A stretch of DNA of 64,000 nucleotides from Treponema sp. (GTDB lineage Bacteria > Spirochaetota > Spirochaetia > Treponematales > Treponemataceae), in NCBI GenBank assembly GCA_024402505.1, contig JAKSTP010000001.1:1-64000 (forward strand), read 5' to 3'. Each line of letters starts with the position of its first letter. Position 1 is the first letter of the stretch. The notes under the pieces are model-generated. The model searched no databases. It was not told where the DNA came from and saw nothing but the letters and a program-made list of their open reading frames with translations. This document shows, one piece after another, positions 17,137-26,700 of the stretch. Both the position numbers and the translations under genes were made by a program.

Positions 17137-19074
17137 TTATTCCACCAAAGCCAGAAATTCCTTTTCATTAATTACTGGAATTCCCAGTTTCTGGGCCTTT
17201 ACGTTTTTAGATGAACCGGATTCTGTATCGTTTGTAACAAGATAGGAAAGATCTTTTGTTACGCTTGATTTAATCTGGCCGCCATTGTCTTTTACCAGTT
17301 TTTCGCAGTCGGCTCGTTTCATGGAAAGTTCGCCTGTAAAACAGAAAGATTTTCCTGTAAGTTTTCCTTCCTGTGCACCTTTGATTTTAAGTTCATTTTT
17401 AGAAAGGAAGAGCATTTCTTCTCCATTTTCCTTAAAACCTTCGCAGATAGTATGGGCCGAAATTTCTGCAAAACCGTAAACTGATGCAATCTGATCTTCC
17501 GAAGCGGCAAGAAGTTTTTCAAGGGTATTGAATCCGGCTGCAACAAGTTTTTCACTTTGTGTAAGGCCAAGTCCGTCAATATCAAAACCAGCTACAAATG
17601 TTGCAAGAGTCATTTCTCTGTGGGCCTGAATGGAATTCCAGACTTTTTCGGCACCCAAAGATTCTTTTCCACCTTCCATACTTTCTTCGTTCAAAAAATA
17701 AGGCACAAGCTCATCTTTTTTAAGAGAATAAATATCTTTTACAGATTTAAGTCTTTTGTCCTTAAAAAGATTTTCAATAAGGGTAACACCAAAGTCACGG
17801 ATATCAACAACGCTCTGGAATTTCAAAAGCCGGTGAAGAATCCTTTTTGAACAGTCTTTATTTGGACAGAAAAGTCTGCTTCCTTCATAAATAAGCGGAC
17901 TTCCACAAACTTCACAGGTGCAAGGCATTTCAACAGGGGAAAGATCAAGTCCATCTTCCATAACAACCTGTTCAATTTTTGGAATAATTTCGCCCCGTTT
18001 TACCACAAGAACCTTTGATCCAATCATTATACCAAGGTTCCGCATGGTATCGGGATTTGCAAGACTTGCCCGCTGTACCTTTGTTCCGTTGAGCTCAACT
18101 TCATCAAAAATGGCAACCGGGGTGTAGGTGCTTCCGGAAATACTCCACTCCACTTTTCGCAATGTAGAAACAGCTTCCTCAAGGGAAAACTTAAAGGCAA
18201 TCTGACGGTCTGGACGGGCTCTGAAAGCGTCATCAAGATTGATAACCCGTTCTTTTATAACAAGGCCGTCAATATCGTATTCAAGGTCTTTTCTGGTATC
18301 CGTAATAAATGCACGGTAATCAACAACTTCCTCAGGAGTTTTACAGATTTTTAATGGAGAAACGTTGAATCCAAGGCTAGAAAGCCACTTCATTTTTTCT
18401 TCTTCGTCGGAAAATGGTGATGTACCCTCTGTAGCAAGGGCATCGTAGGTAATGAGTTTAAGGTATTCACTGCCCTGCCCATCCTTTCGTTTCATAAGTC
18501 CATTGGCAGCATTACGGCAGTTTGCCTTATCGGAAAAATGCTCCTTATGGACCTGATGTGTCATAATAACTTCGCCACGGATTCCACCGGTAAAATCAAC
18601 AGGCTGTCCATTCAAACGAAGTTCGTGCATAACACCGTTCATTTTTTTTGCATTTCGGGTAATGTCATCACCAACTGAGCCGTCACCGCGGGTAACTGCC
18701 CGCACCAGAACTCCTTTTGAATACTGAAGTTCAAGGGAGGCACCATCAAGTTTAAATTCTACAAGATATTCGGGATAAAGGTGTTTTTCACTCCAGGCAA
18801 GAAACTGTTCAGGATCGGCGGCTTTTTCCTGACTGCCCATTGGCATAACATGGCGGGCTTTTTCAAAATTGCCGGAATCTACTCCAACTTTTTTAAGAAC
18901 TTCGTTTTCAGGATCAATAACCTTCAATTCATCCCAAAGCTTATCAAAATCTGCATCGGAAATTTCAGCTTCCCCGTTGTAATAAGAGGCCTGAAATTTT
19001 TTTATTAAATTTTCCAGTTCTTTAATGCGCTGATTTTTTGAAGCGATTTCATCAACATCAAAAAGTGAATCCAT
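17137..19074 (-). CDS. ligA: NAD-dependent DNA ligase LigA
   Basis: The 645-residue ligase joins nicks using NAD. The adenylation domain has the catalytic lysine in FKLDGASLEL and RGDGSVGDDIT. The OB-fold region follows, then the four-cysteine zinc finger CTCEVCG plus FCPNKDC, helix-hairpin-helix repeats around FDIDGLGLTQSEKL, and a C-terminal BRCT domain (LTGKSFCFTGELSMKRADCE). All LigA domains are present although the protein is slightly shorter than the usual 670. The leader has a G-rich site (GGGGGTGGG) just before the ATG and a TATAAT embedded in a palindrome at 19094-19110. Confidence 0.95.
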   Translation of the reverse strand: MDSLFDVDEIASKNQRIKELENLIKKFQASYYNGEAEISDADFDKLWDELKVIDPENEVLKKVGVDSGNFEKARHVMPMGSQEKAADPEQFLAWSEKHLYPEYLVEFKLDGASLELQYSKGVLVRAVTRGDGSVGDDITRNAKKMNGVMHELRLNGQPVDFTGGIRGEVIMTHQVHKEHFSDKANCRNAANGLMKRKDGQGSEYLKLITYDALATEGTSPFSDEEEKMKWLSSLGFNVSPLKICKTPEEVVDYRAFITDTRKDLEYDIDGLVIKERVINLDDAFRARPDRQIAFKFSLEEAVSTLRKVEWSISGSTYTPVAIFDEVELNGTKVQRASLANPDTMRNLGIMIGSKVLVVKRGEIIPKIEQVVMEDGLDLSPVEMPCTCEVCGSPLIYEGSRLFCPNKDCSKRILHRLLKFQSVVDIRDFGVTLIENLFKDKRLKSVKDIYSLKKDELVPYFLNEESMEGGKESLGAEKVWNSIQAHREMTLATFVAGFDIDGLGLTQSEKLVAAGFNTLEKLLAASEDQIASVYGFAEISAHTICEGFKENGEEMLFLSKNELKIKGAQEGKLTGKSFCFTGELSMKRADCEKLVKDNGGQIKSSVTKDLSYLVTNDTESGSSKNVKAQKLGIPVINEKEFLALVE

Positions 19075-19093
19075 TTTCCCACCCCCAAAATGG

Positions 19094-19110
19094 AATTGTA
19101 TTATACAATT
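19094..19110 (-). promoter_or_regulatory. palindrome containing the predicted -10 of ligA
   Basis: AATTGTA-TTA-TACAATT has 7-bp arms and contains, on the minus strand, a perfect TATAAT (19100-19105) about 25 bases before the ligA start. The -35 region (TCAGGG, within the neighbouring hairpin) is poor. It could be a promoter with an operator over the -10. Confidence 0.35.
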
Positions 19111-19121
19111 TCCCGCCTGTC

Positions 19122-19142
19122 ACCCTGAACTTGATTCAGGGT
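19122..19142. repeat. REP-like hairpin with core CTGAACTTGATTCAG
   Basis: An 8-bp perfect stem (19122-19129 with 19135-19142) closes the loop CTTGA, directly after the trmB stop codon. Its core matches the hairpin at 15720-15744 in 14 of 15 positions. No T-run follows on the minus strand, so it is not a canonical terminator. Confidence 0.55.
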
Positions 19143-19144
19143 CT

Positions 19145-19867
19145 TTAGATTTTTTCAAACAGAATTTCCGTAATGACACGGTCGGCATCAAGACCTTTTC
19201 GTTCAAACTTGGTCTGAGTTCGCCATTCCTGAGGTTCTGCAAATCCCTGATATTTGTTTTTAAGTCCACGGGTTGCCGAAAGCTCTTCAAGGGCAAACTC
19301 AGCATATTCATACCAGTCAGTTACAAAATAAAGGTAACCGCCGGAAGAAAGTTTCTGGGCAAAAAGATTTGTTCTTGGCCGCTGAACCATTCGTCTTTTG
19401 TGGTGGCGTTTTTTTGGCCATGGATCTGGGAAAAAGATGTGAAATCCGTTTACCGACTGAGCCGGGAACATATTTTCCAGAACTTCAAGAGCATCGTGTT
19501 CAATAATGTAAAGATTTTTAAGGTTTCGCCGTTTAATTTCGCCTAAAAGTTTTCCAACCCCAGGACGGTGAACTTCAATTCCAATGTAGTTGATGTCAGG
19601 ATTTTTTTCCGCAATTTTAGCAGTTGCATCACCCATACCAAAGCCCACTTCAACAATGATTGGATTAGTATTACCAAAAATTTCTACAAAATTAATTGGT
19701 TTTTCTTCGTATGGAATACAAAAGGCAGGGCTAAGTTCATCGTAGGCTTTCTGCTGGGCTGCAGTCATGCGGCCAATTCGAAGAACGTAAGTTTTTACTT
19801 CCCTTTTAATGGGTAAAGGATCAGTTGATTCGTTTTTTTCAGATAAATTATTCGCTAAAGGGTCCAT
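19145..19867 (-). CDS. trmB: tRNA (guanine-46-N7)-methyltransferase TrmB
   Basis: The 240-residue SAM-dependent enzyme methylates G46 in the tRNA variable loop. The SAM-binding motif is VEVGFGMGDATAKIA, and the TrmB signature is FFPDPWPKKRHHKRRM, followed by the family C-terminal TDWYEYAEFAL. The start is supported by GAGGA 4 bases upstream. The gene follows the lipoprotein gene by 15 bases, suggesting one operon, and precedes ligA after a repeat hairpin. Confidence 0.94.
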   Translation of the reverse strand: MDPLANNLSEKNESTDPLPIKREVKTYVLRIGRMTAAQQKAYDELSPAFCIPYEEKPINFVEIFGNTNPIIVEVGFGMGDATAKIAEKNPDINYIGIEVHRPGVGKLLGEIKRRNLKNLYIIEHDALEVLENMFPAQSVNGFHIFFPDPWPKKRHHKRRMVQRPRTNLFAQKLSSGGYLYFVTDWYEYAEFALEELSATRGLKNKYQGFAEPQEWRTQTKFERKGLDADRVITEILFEKI

Positions 19868-19882
19868 ATGTCCTCAAGTATA

Positions 19883-20509
19883 TCATTTTTTTACACAAGG
19901 TAAAAGACACATTAAATTGCCTGAACAGGTCCATACATAACGGTAGCTGGCGGTTTCAGGAAAACTGTTCAAAGGATCTGGAAAATCGGAAGGTTCTCCG
20001 TAAAAAAGAACATGACCTTCTTTGTCAAAAATCATAAGTTTCTTACGGCCGTTTCGTTCCCGCATATACTGTTCAGCTTCAGAAACTGTCATGGAATAAA
20101 CATCGTAATGAGCAGAAAGATAAAAACGGTTCTGATCTTTTTCTTCTGTAAGGGTTTTGTACACCACCTGATATTCGCCCCCGGCAAAAGGACGGTCCTG
20201 AGGCATATAAAGATTCTGAACCCCTGCAAAACTCTGATCGCCGCTTTCATATATTACAATGCGGTCTGATTCCCACTGAAATCCGTTTTCAAGGCAGAGC
20301 ACTTCAACGCTTGAGGTGCGCCGTGGATCAGAAGATGTTTCGGTATAAACGGCAAGTCTTACTTCCGGCAAAGATTCTTCATCTGCATATTCAAAAATCA
20401 GTGTGCCTTCCGAACGAACAACTTCCGGAATATTCTGAGCACAGGAAACCAATCCTGCTATAAAAAAAGAGAGGATTGAAATTTTAAGCAGATTAAAAAT
20501 CTTCTTCAT
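19883..20509 (-). CDS. small lipoprotein of unknown function
   Basis: From the ATG at 20507-20509 the product begins MKKIFNLLKISILSFFIAGL and runs into VSCAQN, a lipoprotein signal with lipobox LVSC. An upstream in-frame start would place 18 residues before the signal and is less likely. The mature part, about 185 residues, is beta-strand-like (LIFEYADEESLPEVRLAVYT) with no recognised domain, and it ends in a possible disulphide segment near CSGNLMCLLPC. The gene lies 7 bases after the stop of the 388-residue protein and 15 before trmB. The likely location is a membrane-anchored periplasmic or surface protein. Confidence 0.75.
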   Translation of the reverse strand: MKKIFNLLKISILSFFIAGLVSCAQNIPEVVRSEGTLIFEYADEESLPEVRLAVYTETSSDPRRTSSVEVLCLENGFQWESDRIVIYESGDQSFAGVQNLYMPQDRPFAGGEYQVVYKTLTEEKDQNRFYLSAHYDVYSMTVSEAEQYMRERNGRKKLMIFDKEGHVLFYGEPSDFPDPLNSFPETASYRYVWTCSGNLMCLLPCVKK

Positions 20510-20516
20510 AAAATGA

Positions 20517-21683
20517 TTAAAAGTTGAAATTAAGGTTAATAACGGTAAGTTCCGAAGTTGCAAACTGGTTTACCATAGAATCAAACTTAACGTTAACTTT
20601 TTTACAGGCTTCATCAAGATAGCTCAGGTAGTACATACCAAGGTCGGTACCCTCTTCACCATCAGGAAGATCGCGGTAGAAGTCGATAAGTGTTTTTTTG
20701 CCGGTATTAGAAGCCTTGGCGTTTTCGATGGTTTCTTTTACTTCCTGGAATTCATCGTCTTTGTTGTAAAGAGTGATTGCAAGGCGCCCCTGTTTACCAA
20801 TGGAAGATGAACCGCCACCAAGTTTCCATGAAAGGAATACAAGTTCGTGTTTACGCTGAAGTTCCTTTACAATTTTTGCACGTACTTCAGGATCGAAAAC
20901 CAGGGCACCAATATCATCAACACCCTGATACATATTTCTGGCTTCCTTACGGATATTTGTATTTTCGTTGTTAAGGGCAAGTTCCATTACCATTACGGAA
21001 ATATATTCGGCAACCTTTGATTTTTCCATGTAGGCGTTAAGAAGGTTACGGATGGCAATGTACATTTCGTTGGCACCATCATTTTTGGCAAACAAAGTAA
21101 TGATGTACCAGTTCATAAGACTCATTTTGTTCAAAAACTTTTCGCTCATAAGGAGCATGATGTTTTTTTCTTCAGGGCTGTAGTCTTTATTTGAAAGGAT
21201 TGATTTCCAGATAGGTTCAAGAATGATTTTTCGTGTATTTCCAATAAGGCCTTCTTTATTGGCCAGTTTCATTCTAAGCTGACGTTCGCTCATCTTGGTC
21301 TTTTCATCAATAAGCTGGGCAGGATTAGTACGGTTCCATTTTCGGACACATTCACAAAGAATAAGGGCATTGTAGATTTCACGGTCGAACTGTTTATAAA
21401 GAAGAGAGAATACGATTACCTTAGAAAGATCCATTACTTCCTGACGTGAAGAAACAAATTCACTCATTGAAATTTCAATCTTTGAAATGTAATCAAGAAG
21501 AATCATCTGCTGAACAGACTGTGGAGAAAATTTATTGAGAGAAATTCCATATTCTTCAACATTGTCAGCAAGACGGAATCTGAGAAGTTTTTTATTATTG
21601 CTCAAAAAGTTCGATGCCCCGTTTTCAGTAAGAATTACTTTAAGAGGCAGGTTAAGCATAAATTTTTTTTCGGAAGCGCCCAT
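20517..21683 (-). CDS. unrecognised 388-residue protein, possibly with a degenerate histidine-kinase-type ATPase fold
   Basis: There is no signal peptide and no membrane segment. I do not recognise a family. The last 160 residues have a sequence order that recalls GHKL ATPases: an N-box-like MELALNNENTNIRKEAR, a glycine-rich GGGSSSIGKQGRLAITLYN, then EGTDLGMYYLSYLDEAC and a final strand TSELTVINLNF. The canonical ATP-binding residues are not clearly conserved, so this is inference only. The start is supported by AGAAGGA four bases before the ATG. It leads the run 388-residue protein, lipoprotein, trmB, and its promoter overlaps the divergent promoter of the membrane protein. Confidence 0.7.
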   Translation of the reverse strand: MGASEKKFMLNLPLKVILTENGASNFLSNNKKLLRFRLADNVEEYGISLNKFSPQSVQQMILLDYISKIEISMSEFVSSRQEVMDLSKVIVFSLLYKQFDREIYNALILCECVRKWNRTNPAQLIDEKTKMSERQLRMKLANKEGLIGNTRKIILEPIWKSILSNKDYSPEEKNIMLLMSEKFLNKMSLMNWYIITLFAKNDGANEMYIAIRNLLNAYMEKSKVAEYISVMVMELALNNENTNIRKEARNMYQGVDDIGALVFDPEVRAKIVKELQRKHELVFLSWKLGGGSSSIGKQGRLAITLYNKDDEFQEVKETIENAKASNTGKKTLIDFYRDLPDGEEGTDLGMYYLSYLDEACKKVNVKFDSMVNQFATSELTVINLNFNF

Positions 21684-21722
21684 TCAATCCTTCTTTATAT
21701 AACTTTATTTAAATATAATTAT

Positions 21723-21752
21723 ATTATACATTATCGGCAGATTTATTGTAAA
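21723..21752 (-). promoter_or_regulatory. predicted promoter of the 388-residue protein gene
   Basis: On the minus strand, TTTACA (21747-21752), 18 bases and TATAAT (21723-21728) give a leader of about 33 nt with AGAAGGA. Its -35 overlaps the -35 of the divergent promoter. Confidence 0.55.
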
Positions 21753-21774
21753 CAGTTAGTAGATTTGTTAATAT
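21746..21774 (+). promoter_or_regulatory. predicted leaderless promoter of the 655-residue membrane protein gene
   Basis: TTGTAA (21746-21751), 17 bases and TAATAT (21769-21774) end 7 bases before the ATG at 21782. No ribosome binding site is visible. Confidence 0.6.
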
Positions 21775-21781
21775 AAAAGTG

Positions 21782-23746
21782 ATGAATTTTCGGAAGATTA
21801 TTCTTATATTATTAACCTTTTTTCTCACTTTTTCTTCCCTTTTTTCATCTGAAAAAACAAGCCTTCATGGAAAAGCACTATCTGATGATGTTTTCAATCA
21901 GATAAAATATGCCGGTGGAAAACCAGTAATTGAATCAATTGTCACTTCCCTTCCAAACCAGTTTCCTTACAATGTAAGCTGTTCTTTCAAAGGCAAAAAT
22001 GCTAATCAAAACGATGATGAAATTATTCACCATGGAACAATCCTGATACCCCAGGAAACGTGCTGTGAGAATCCCGATCTTGTAAAAAAACTGATTCATG
22101 CCTTTTCAAATCAGGATCTTTTTTGCAACGTTGAACTTGTATTTATTTATGGAAGCGACACAAAAAGCGAAAAACAGAATTATGTAAATGGATATGAAAA
22201 ATATCTTCAGAACACAGAAATTACCGATTCTTTTTATTTCATTCTGAATAAAAAAGGCAGCACTTCAAAATTCGAAAGCTTTTCTTCATCACATTCATCT
22301 TCTTCGGTTCTTGTTGCCTCTGTATTCAACGCCTTTCTTGAAAACAAGGTTTCTCTTTCCAATAGTTTTTTTATCACCCAGATGACCTTCCTTCCATTTT
22401 TCACATGCCCCGATCTGGACTGGTTTTTCCAGGAAGGCAAAGACTGCATTAAAATTACATTTTCCGACAATGAAGATTTAGACAACATTGTAAAAGTAAC
22501 ACAAAGCCTTATTTCCGAAAAACTTGGTGAAAAAAACGACAATCACAGTGTTTTCTTTAAGTTTTTCAATAAAATCATAACACTTTCTGAACAACAGACC
22601 CTCTATCTTTTCTTTTTTGCAATCATAATTACTCTGGTTATTCTTTTTGGATTTTCAGTTGTAAACAACAGCTTTGGCTTCCGCTCCTGGAAAAAGATTG
22701 CAAAAATCTGGTACTACCCTTTTGTTGTCTTTTTTCTCTGTGGATTGTCTTTCATTCTTTTTAGAAAAGGCTGGACAATCTCCATAAACAGATTCGGACT
22801 TTCTACGAACCTTCTCACTTTCCTTATCTGTGCCCTGGCTCTTATTTTTGTAATTGAAAGCATCATTATGGTAACCCTGGTAAATTTTCCTTTGGATTAT
22901 AAACGTCATACCATCGACTACCTTATCTTGTACTCGGTAAGCATAAGCATGTACCTTTTTTCACTTTCGGACATTTCCCTGCTGCCTATGTACTTTGCCC
23001 TCTTTCTTTTTTCTCTGATTCCAATTTTTATAAAAACCACTTACATCAGTATTATCCAGCTGATTCTTTTTCACATTCCATTGTTCCCATGGATTAGAAC
23101 CCTTTCTACTCAGGCAGATCCACTTTTACTTGAAAACAGCGTCTATTACGGAAAACTTTTTCCATGGGTCATTGCATTAAACCTTACAAGTATTTTCCTG
23201 GTTTGGTTTAGAATCCTTGCCAGCCTGAACTTTCATCTTTATAAAAAAAATACTCCTGTTGCAAAAAAACTTCATCTTTCACTGGGAATTGTAGCAGGCT
23301 GTCTTTTTGCAAACTCCATAATACTTGCAGTATTTTTCCGAAAGCCATTGACCTATAATCCTTCAAAAAAAGATGAAACTCCGGTTTCTTCTGTAAAAGT
23401 AAAGGGAAAAGATGATATCAGCATTACTTACAGAGACAAGAAGGTTTTTGGAGAAACAATCCGCACCATTAAGATTAACTCCAGGCGGGAAATCATTTCT
23501 GCAGAACTTCAGGTAACGGGAAAAACTGCATCACCAGTAATCTTTTCCGACAACGACAATATTCTTGTACATAACCGAACCACAGAATTCCTCATTCCTT
23601 CGTATCCGCCAAAAAACATGGAATTCAGTTACGGAACCGACAGTTCCAACGATACAGCCGTAATTATGACCTGCTGGTTTTACGACGAGGAAAATGATTC
23701 CATTGAACAGAGTCAGAAATCCATCATGATAAGGGGACGCAGATGA
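21782..23746 (+). CDS. polytopic membrane protein with signal peptide and extracytoplasmic domain, function unknown
   Basis: The protein is about 654 residues from the ATG at 21782 (a GTG one codon earlier is possible). The N-terminal signal is MNFRKIILILLTFFLTFSSL, followed by FSSEK. An extracytoplasmic domain of about 250 residues follows (GKPVIESIVTSLPNQFPYN). About seven or eight hydrophobic helices span roughly 283-525, then a second, beta-rich domain at 530-655. I do not recognise the family. Its stop overlaps the start of dinB (ATGA), so the two are co-translated, which is unusual for a polymerase and a membrane protein. The second partner, fused to DinB, also looks like an envelope protein, so the membrane protein may work with that part. 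Confidence 0.75.
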   Translation: MNFRKIILILLTFFLTFSSLFSSEKTSLHGKALSDDVFNQIKYAGGKPVIESIVTSLPNQFPYNVSCSFKGKNANQNDDEIIHHGTILIPQETCCENPDLVKKLIHAFSNQDLFCNVELVFIYGSDTKSEKQNYVNGYEKYLQNTEITDSFYFILNKKGSTSKFESFSSSHSSSSVLVASVFNAFLENKVSLSNSFFITQMTFLPFFTCPDLDWFFQEGKDCIKITFSDNEDLDNIVKVTQSLISEKLGEKNDNHSVFFKFFNKIITLSEQQTLYLFFFAIIITLVILFGFSVVNNSFGFRSWKKIAKIWYYPFVVFFLCGLSFILFRKGWTISINRFGLSTNLLTFLICALALIFVIESIIMVTLVNFPLDYKRHTIDYLILYSVSISMYLFSLSDISLLPMYFALFLFSLIPIFIKTTYISIIQLILFHIPLFPWIRTLSTQADPLLLENSVYYGKLFPWVIALNLTSIFLVWFRILASLNFHLYKKNTPVAKKLHLSLGIVAGCLFANSIILAVFFRKPLTYNPSKKDETPVSSVKVKGKDDISITYRDKKVFGETIRTIKINSRREIISAELQVTGKTASPVIFSDNDNILVHNRTTEFLIPSYPPKNMEFSYGTDSSNDTAVIMTCWFYDEENDSIEQSQKSIMIRGRR

Positions 23747-26700
23747 CAAACACCTGGTATCTTCTGGCCGACCTTGATGCTTTTTTTGCCTCCTGCGAAA
23801 TGCTTGATCACCCGGAATACAGAGGAAAACCGGTTATTGTTGGCGGTCTTCCTGATGATCCAAGAAGCGTTGTTTCTACAGCCTCCTATGAAGCACGAAA
23901 ATACGGCGTTCATTCTGCCATGAGTACCAAAATTGCAAAAAGGCTCTGTCCTGATGGTATTTATGTCCGGGGAAACATGAAAAGGTACAGTGAACTTTCC
24001 AATCAGGTAATGAACATTTACAGGGAATTTTCTCCGGATGTAGAACAGATGTCCATTGACGAAGCCTTCATTGATCTTACAGGAACAGAAAAACTTTTTG
24101 GTCCCCCTGAAGAAACAGCCTTAAAAATCAAGGCAAAGGTTCTGGAAGAAACAGGTCTTACCGTAAGCTGCGGTCTTTCAAGGCAGAAATATTATGCAAA
24201 AATTGCGGCAGGCCTTTCAAAGCCAGACGGTTTTTATTTTGTAAAACCGGGTACAGAACAGGAACTGATGCTTCGTCTTCCACTAAAAGATGTATGGGGC
24301 ATAGGAGATAAAACCCAGGCTGTCCTTAAAAATCATCATCTTCAGACCACAAAAGATATTTTTGACAAACCCCTGGATTATCTTGAATACGTTGTGGGAA
24401 AAAATACGGCCTCCTATCTTTACAATATTCTTCGAGGAAACGCGGAAGGTACTTTTACTTCAAAAACCGTAACCCACTCAATTTCTGAAGAAACCACTTT
24501 TCCTGTAGACATTACAAATACGGAAATTGCAAAAGACATGCTTCTGAATTTGTGTCAGAGCGTTTACTTCAGGCTTCTTGCATCAAAAGAAACTTCAAAA
24601 ACTGTTTTTATTAAGATCCGTTATGAAGATTTTGAAACTGTTTCCATGCGCACAACCCTTTACTCAAACATTGCCACTTTGGATCAGTTCTTTGAAACTG
24701 TTTCAAGACTTTTTGATTCAAAATATGAAAGGGGCCGTGGCATCCGTCTTTTAGGAGCAGGACTTGATAACGTAACAAAAGAAGGTGAAATTATTGAGCA
24801 GAGCCTTTTTGAAGATGAAAACCTGAAGAAAAAAGCTGTAGAAAAAGCCATCTTAAATTATTCTCAAAAGCATCCCGGTGTAAAAATCCAGAAGGCACGT
24901 ACCTTAATAAAACCAAAAGATTTCTGTCTTGCCGCTGTTTTTGCACTTTCCCTTTTTTTATCCTTTTTGAATCCGGCAAAAGTTTTTGCAAAGGAAAATA
25001 CCAGCGAAATTAAAGCCGCCGGAACCTTAAACTCCACCATTGAAGAAGAGGATGAAGAAGAAAACACCATTTTTGACATCAACCTTAAAGACGATAACGT
25101 TCATTTTTCTTTTGAAGGCTACTGGAAGGCAGTTTTTGATGCTGGCGTCTATTCTTTGTTTCCTAGAAACGGAAAAACTCTTGTAAAACCAGACCCTTTT
25201 CTTTTTAAGCAGGAAGTGGATCTTGACTTTTCAATGGAGCTTTTCAAAAAATGGTACGTAAATGCTTCATTTGCAGACAATTTTAAGGAAAACACTATTG
25301 CGTTTGGATATCACAACGGAGAAATTGTAAAGAATGCCATGATTTCCAACAGGAACATTGTTTTTCCAAACACCTATTCCATGGAAAAACTTGGCATTAG
25401 TGCCGGCGGCGGAAAAAACCAGGCCCCGGGTGCCATTGTAAATCTTTTGGGACAGCGTTTCTTTGCAGATGCAATGATCCGCTACGACATGGTTCTTGAA
25501 AAGCAGGCATTGTTTTACGGTAAAAAACGAATCAACGAAACAAAAATCCAGTTTTCGGCTTTTGAAGAAGGAAGATTTTTTACCCTTCCTGATGAAACTT
25601 ATTTTTCAAGAATCCAGGATATTTTCATAGAAGAAGCTGAAGGAGATTTTAAAGCTTCCGACGGAAAAAATTACCGTAAATTAACTCCTGGAACCTGGCT
25701 TTTTGATGCAAACCAGAAAATCATCATCCTGCCATCTTCTGAAAAAATCTTACGCACTGGAGACGGAAAAACTCTTTCACCTGTAAAAAATATTCTTGTT
25801 TCTTTCAGTAAAGAAAATGCTTCAGATGCTTTAACCCTTCTAAACTTTCTGCTTGATGCAGATGCCCGCATTCAGGATATTCAGGGAAGCCCATTTTCTG
25901 AGTTTTCCTCAAAAAAAGCTGATTATGAAAAAACTATTGACGGGAAACCGGCTCTTCTTTTAAGAAGTGATTCAGAACTTTCTCCATTTGAAATCTGTTC
26001 TGTTTTTAATGGAGGCAGCGAAACTTTTGAAGCGGAACAATCAGGTTATACAGCCGAAAAAGTCTATTTTATAAGAGAAGATTTTTCACCTGCAAGAAAT
26101 GATTATTTTTCCGAAAAGGAATATCTTTTTTCTGCACGAACAGACCTTCAAAAAGACTTTTCCAGCGCAAAAAACCGTTTTCCCTTTTTCAAAGACATCT
26201 ACACAAATTTTGATAAATCAGAAAACGACGAGGCACTTTTAATCAGAACAGTTACTGAAAGCCCCCTTTATTCAATTGGAACAAAGGCCTCCAGAAACAG
26301 CATAAAAGTTTACATAAACGGCTTCCCACTGTCTTCAAAAGATTTTTCTTTTTCCGAAAGCACAGGAGTAATAACCATAAACAAGTCGGTTTCCGATTCC
26401 GACAGGGTTTTCATTACATGGAACGAAGATTCTACTTCCTATGACGGAGGAAGTCTTGCTACAGCTGCAGGATTTGGCTTTAACTTTACAGAAAATCTTA
26501 CAGGAGATACTTCCTTTACTGGCGCCTTCCCTTTTTCTAAAAACGGCAGTTTTGAATCTGACTCAAAAAACATAACAGGCTCATTCGGCTTTACCTACAC
26601 AAAAGACAATCTTATCCTGTATACGGCAAACGGATATGAAAATAAGGGAAAAGAAAATTCCTTCCAGAACAAAAACGGCGTTCAATGGAAAAAAGAGGGA

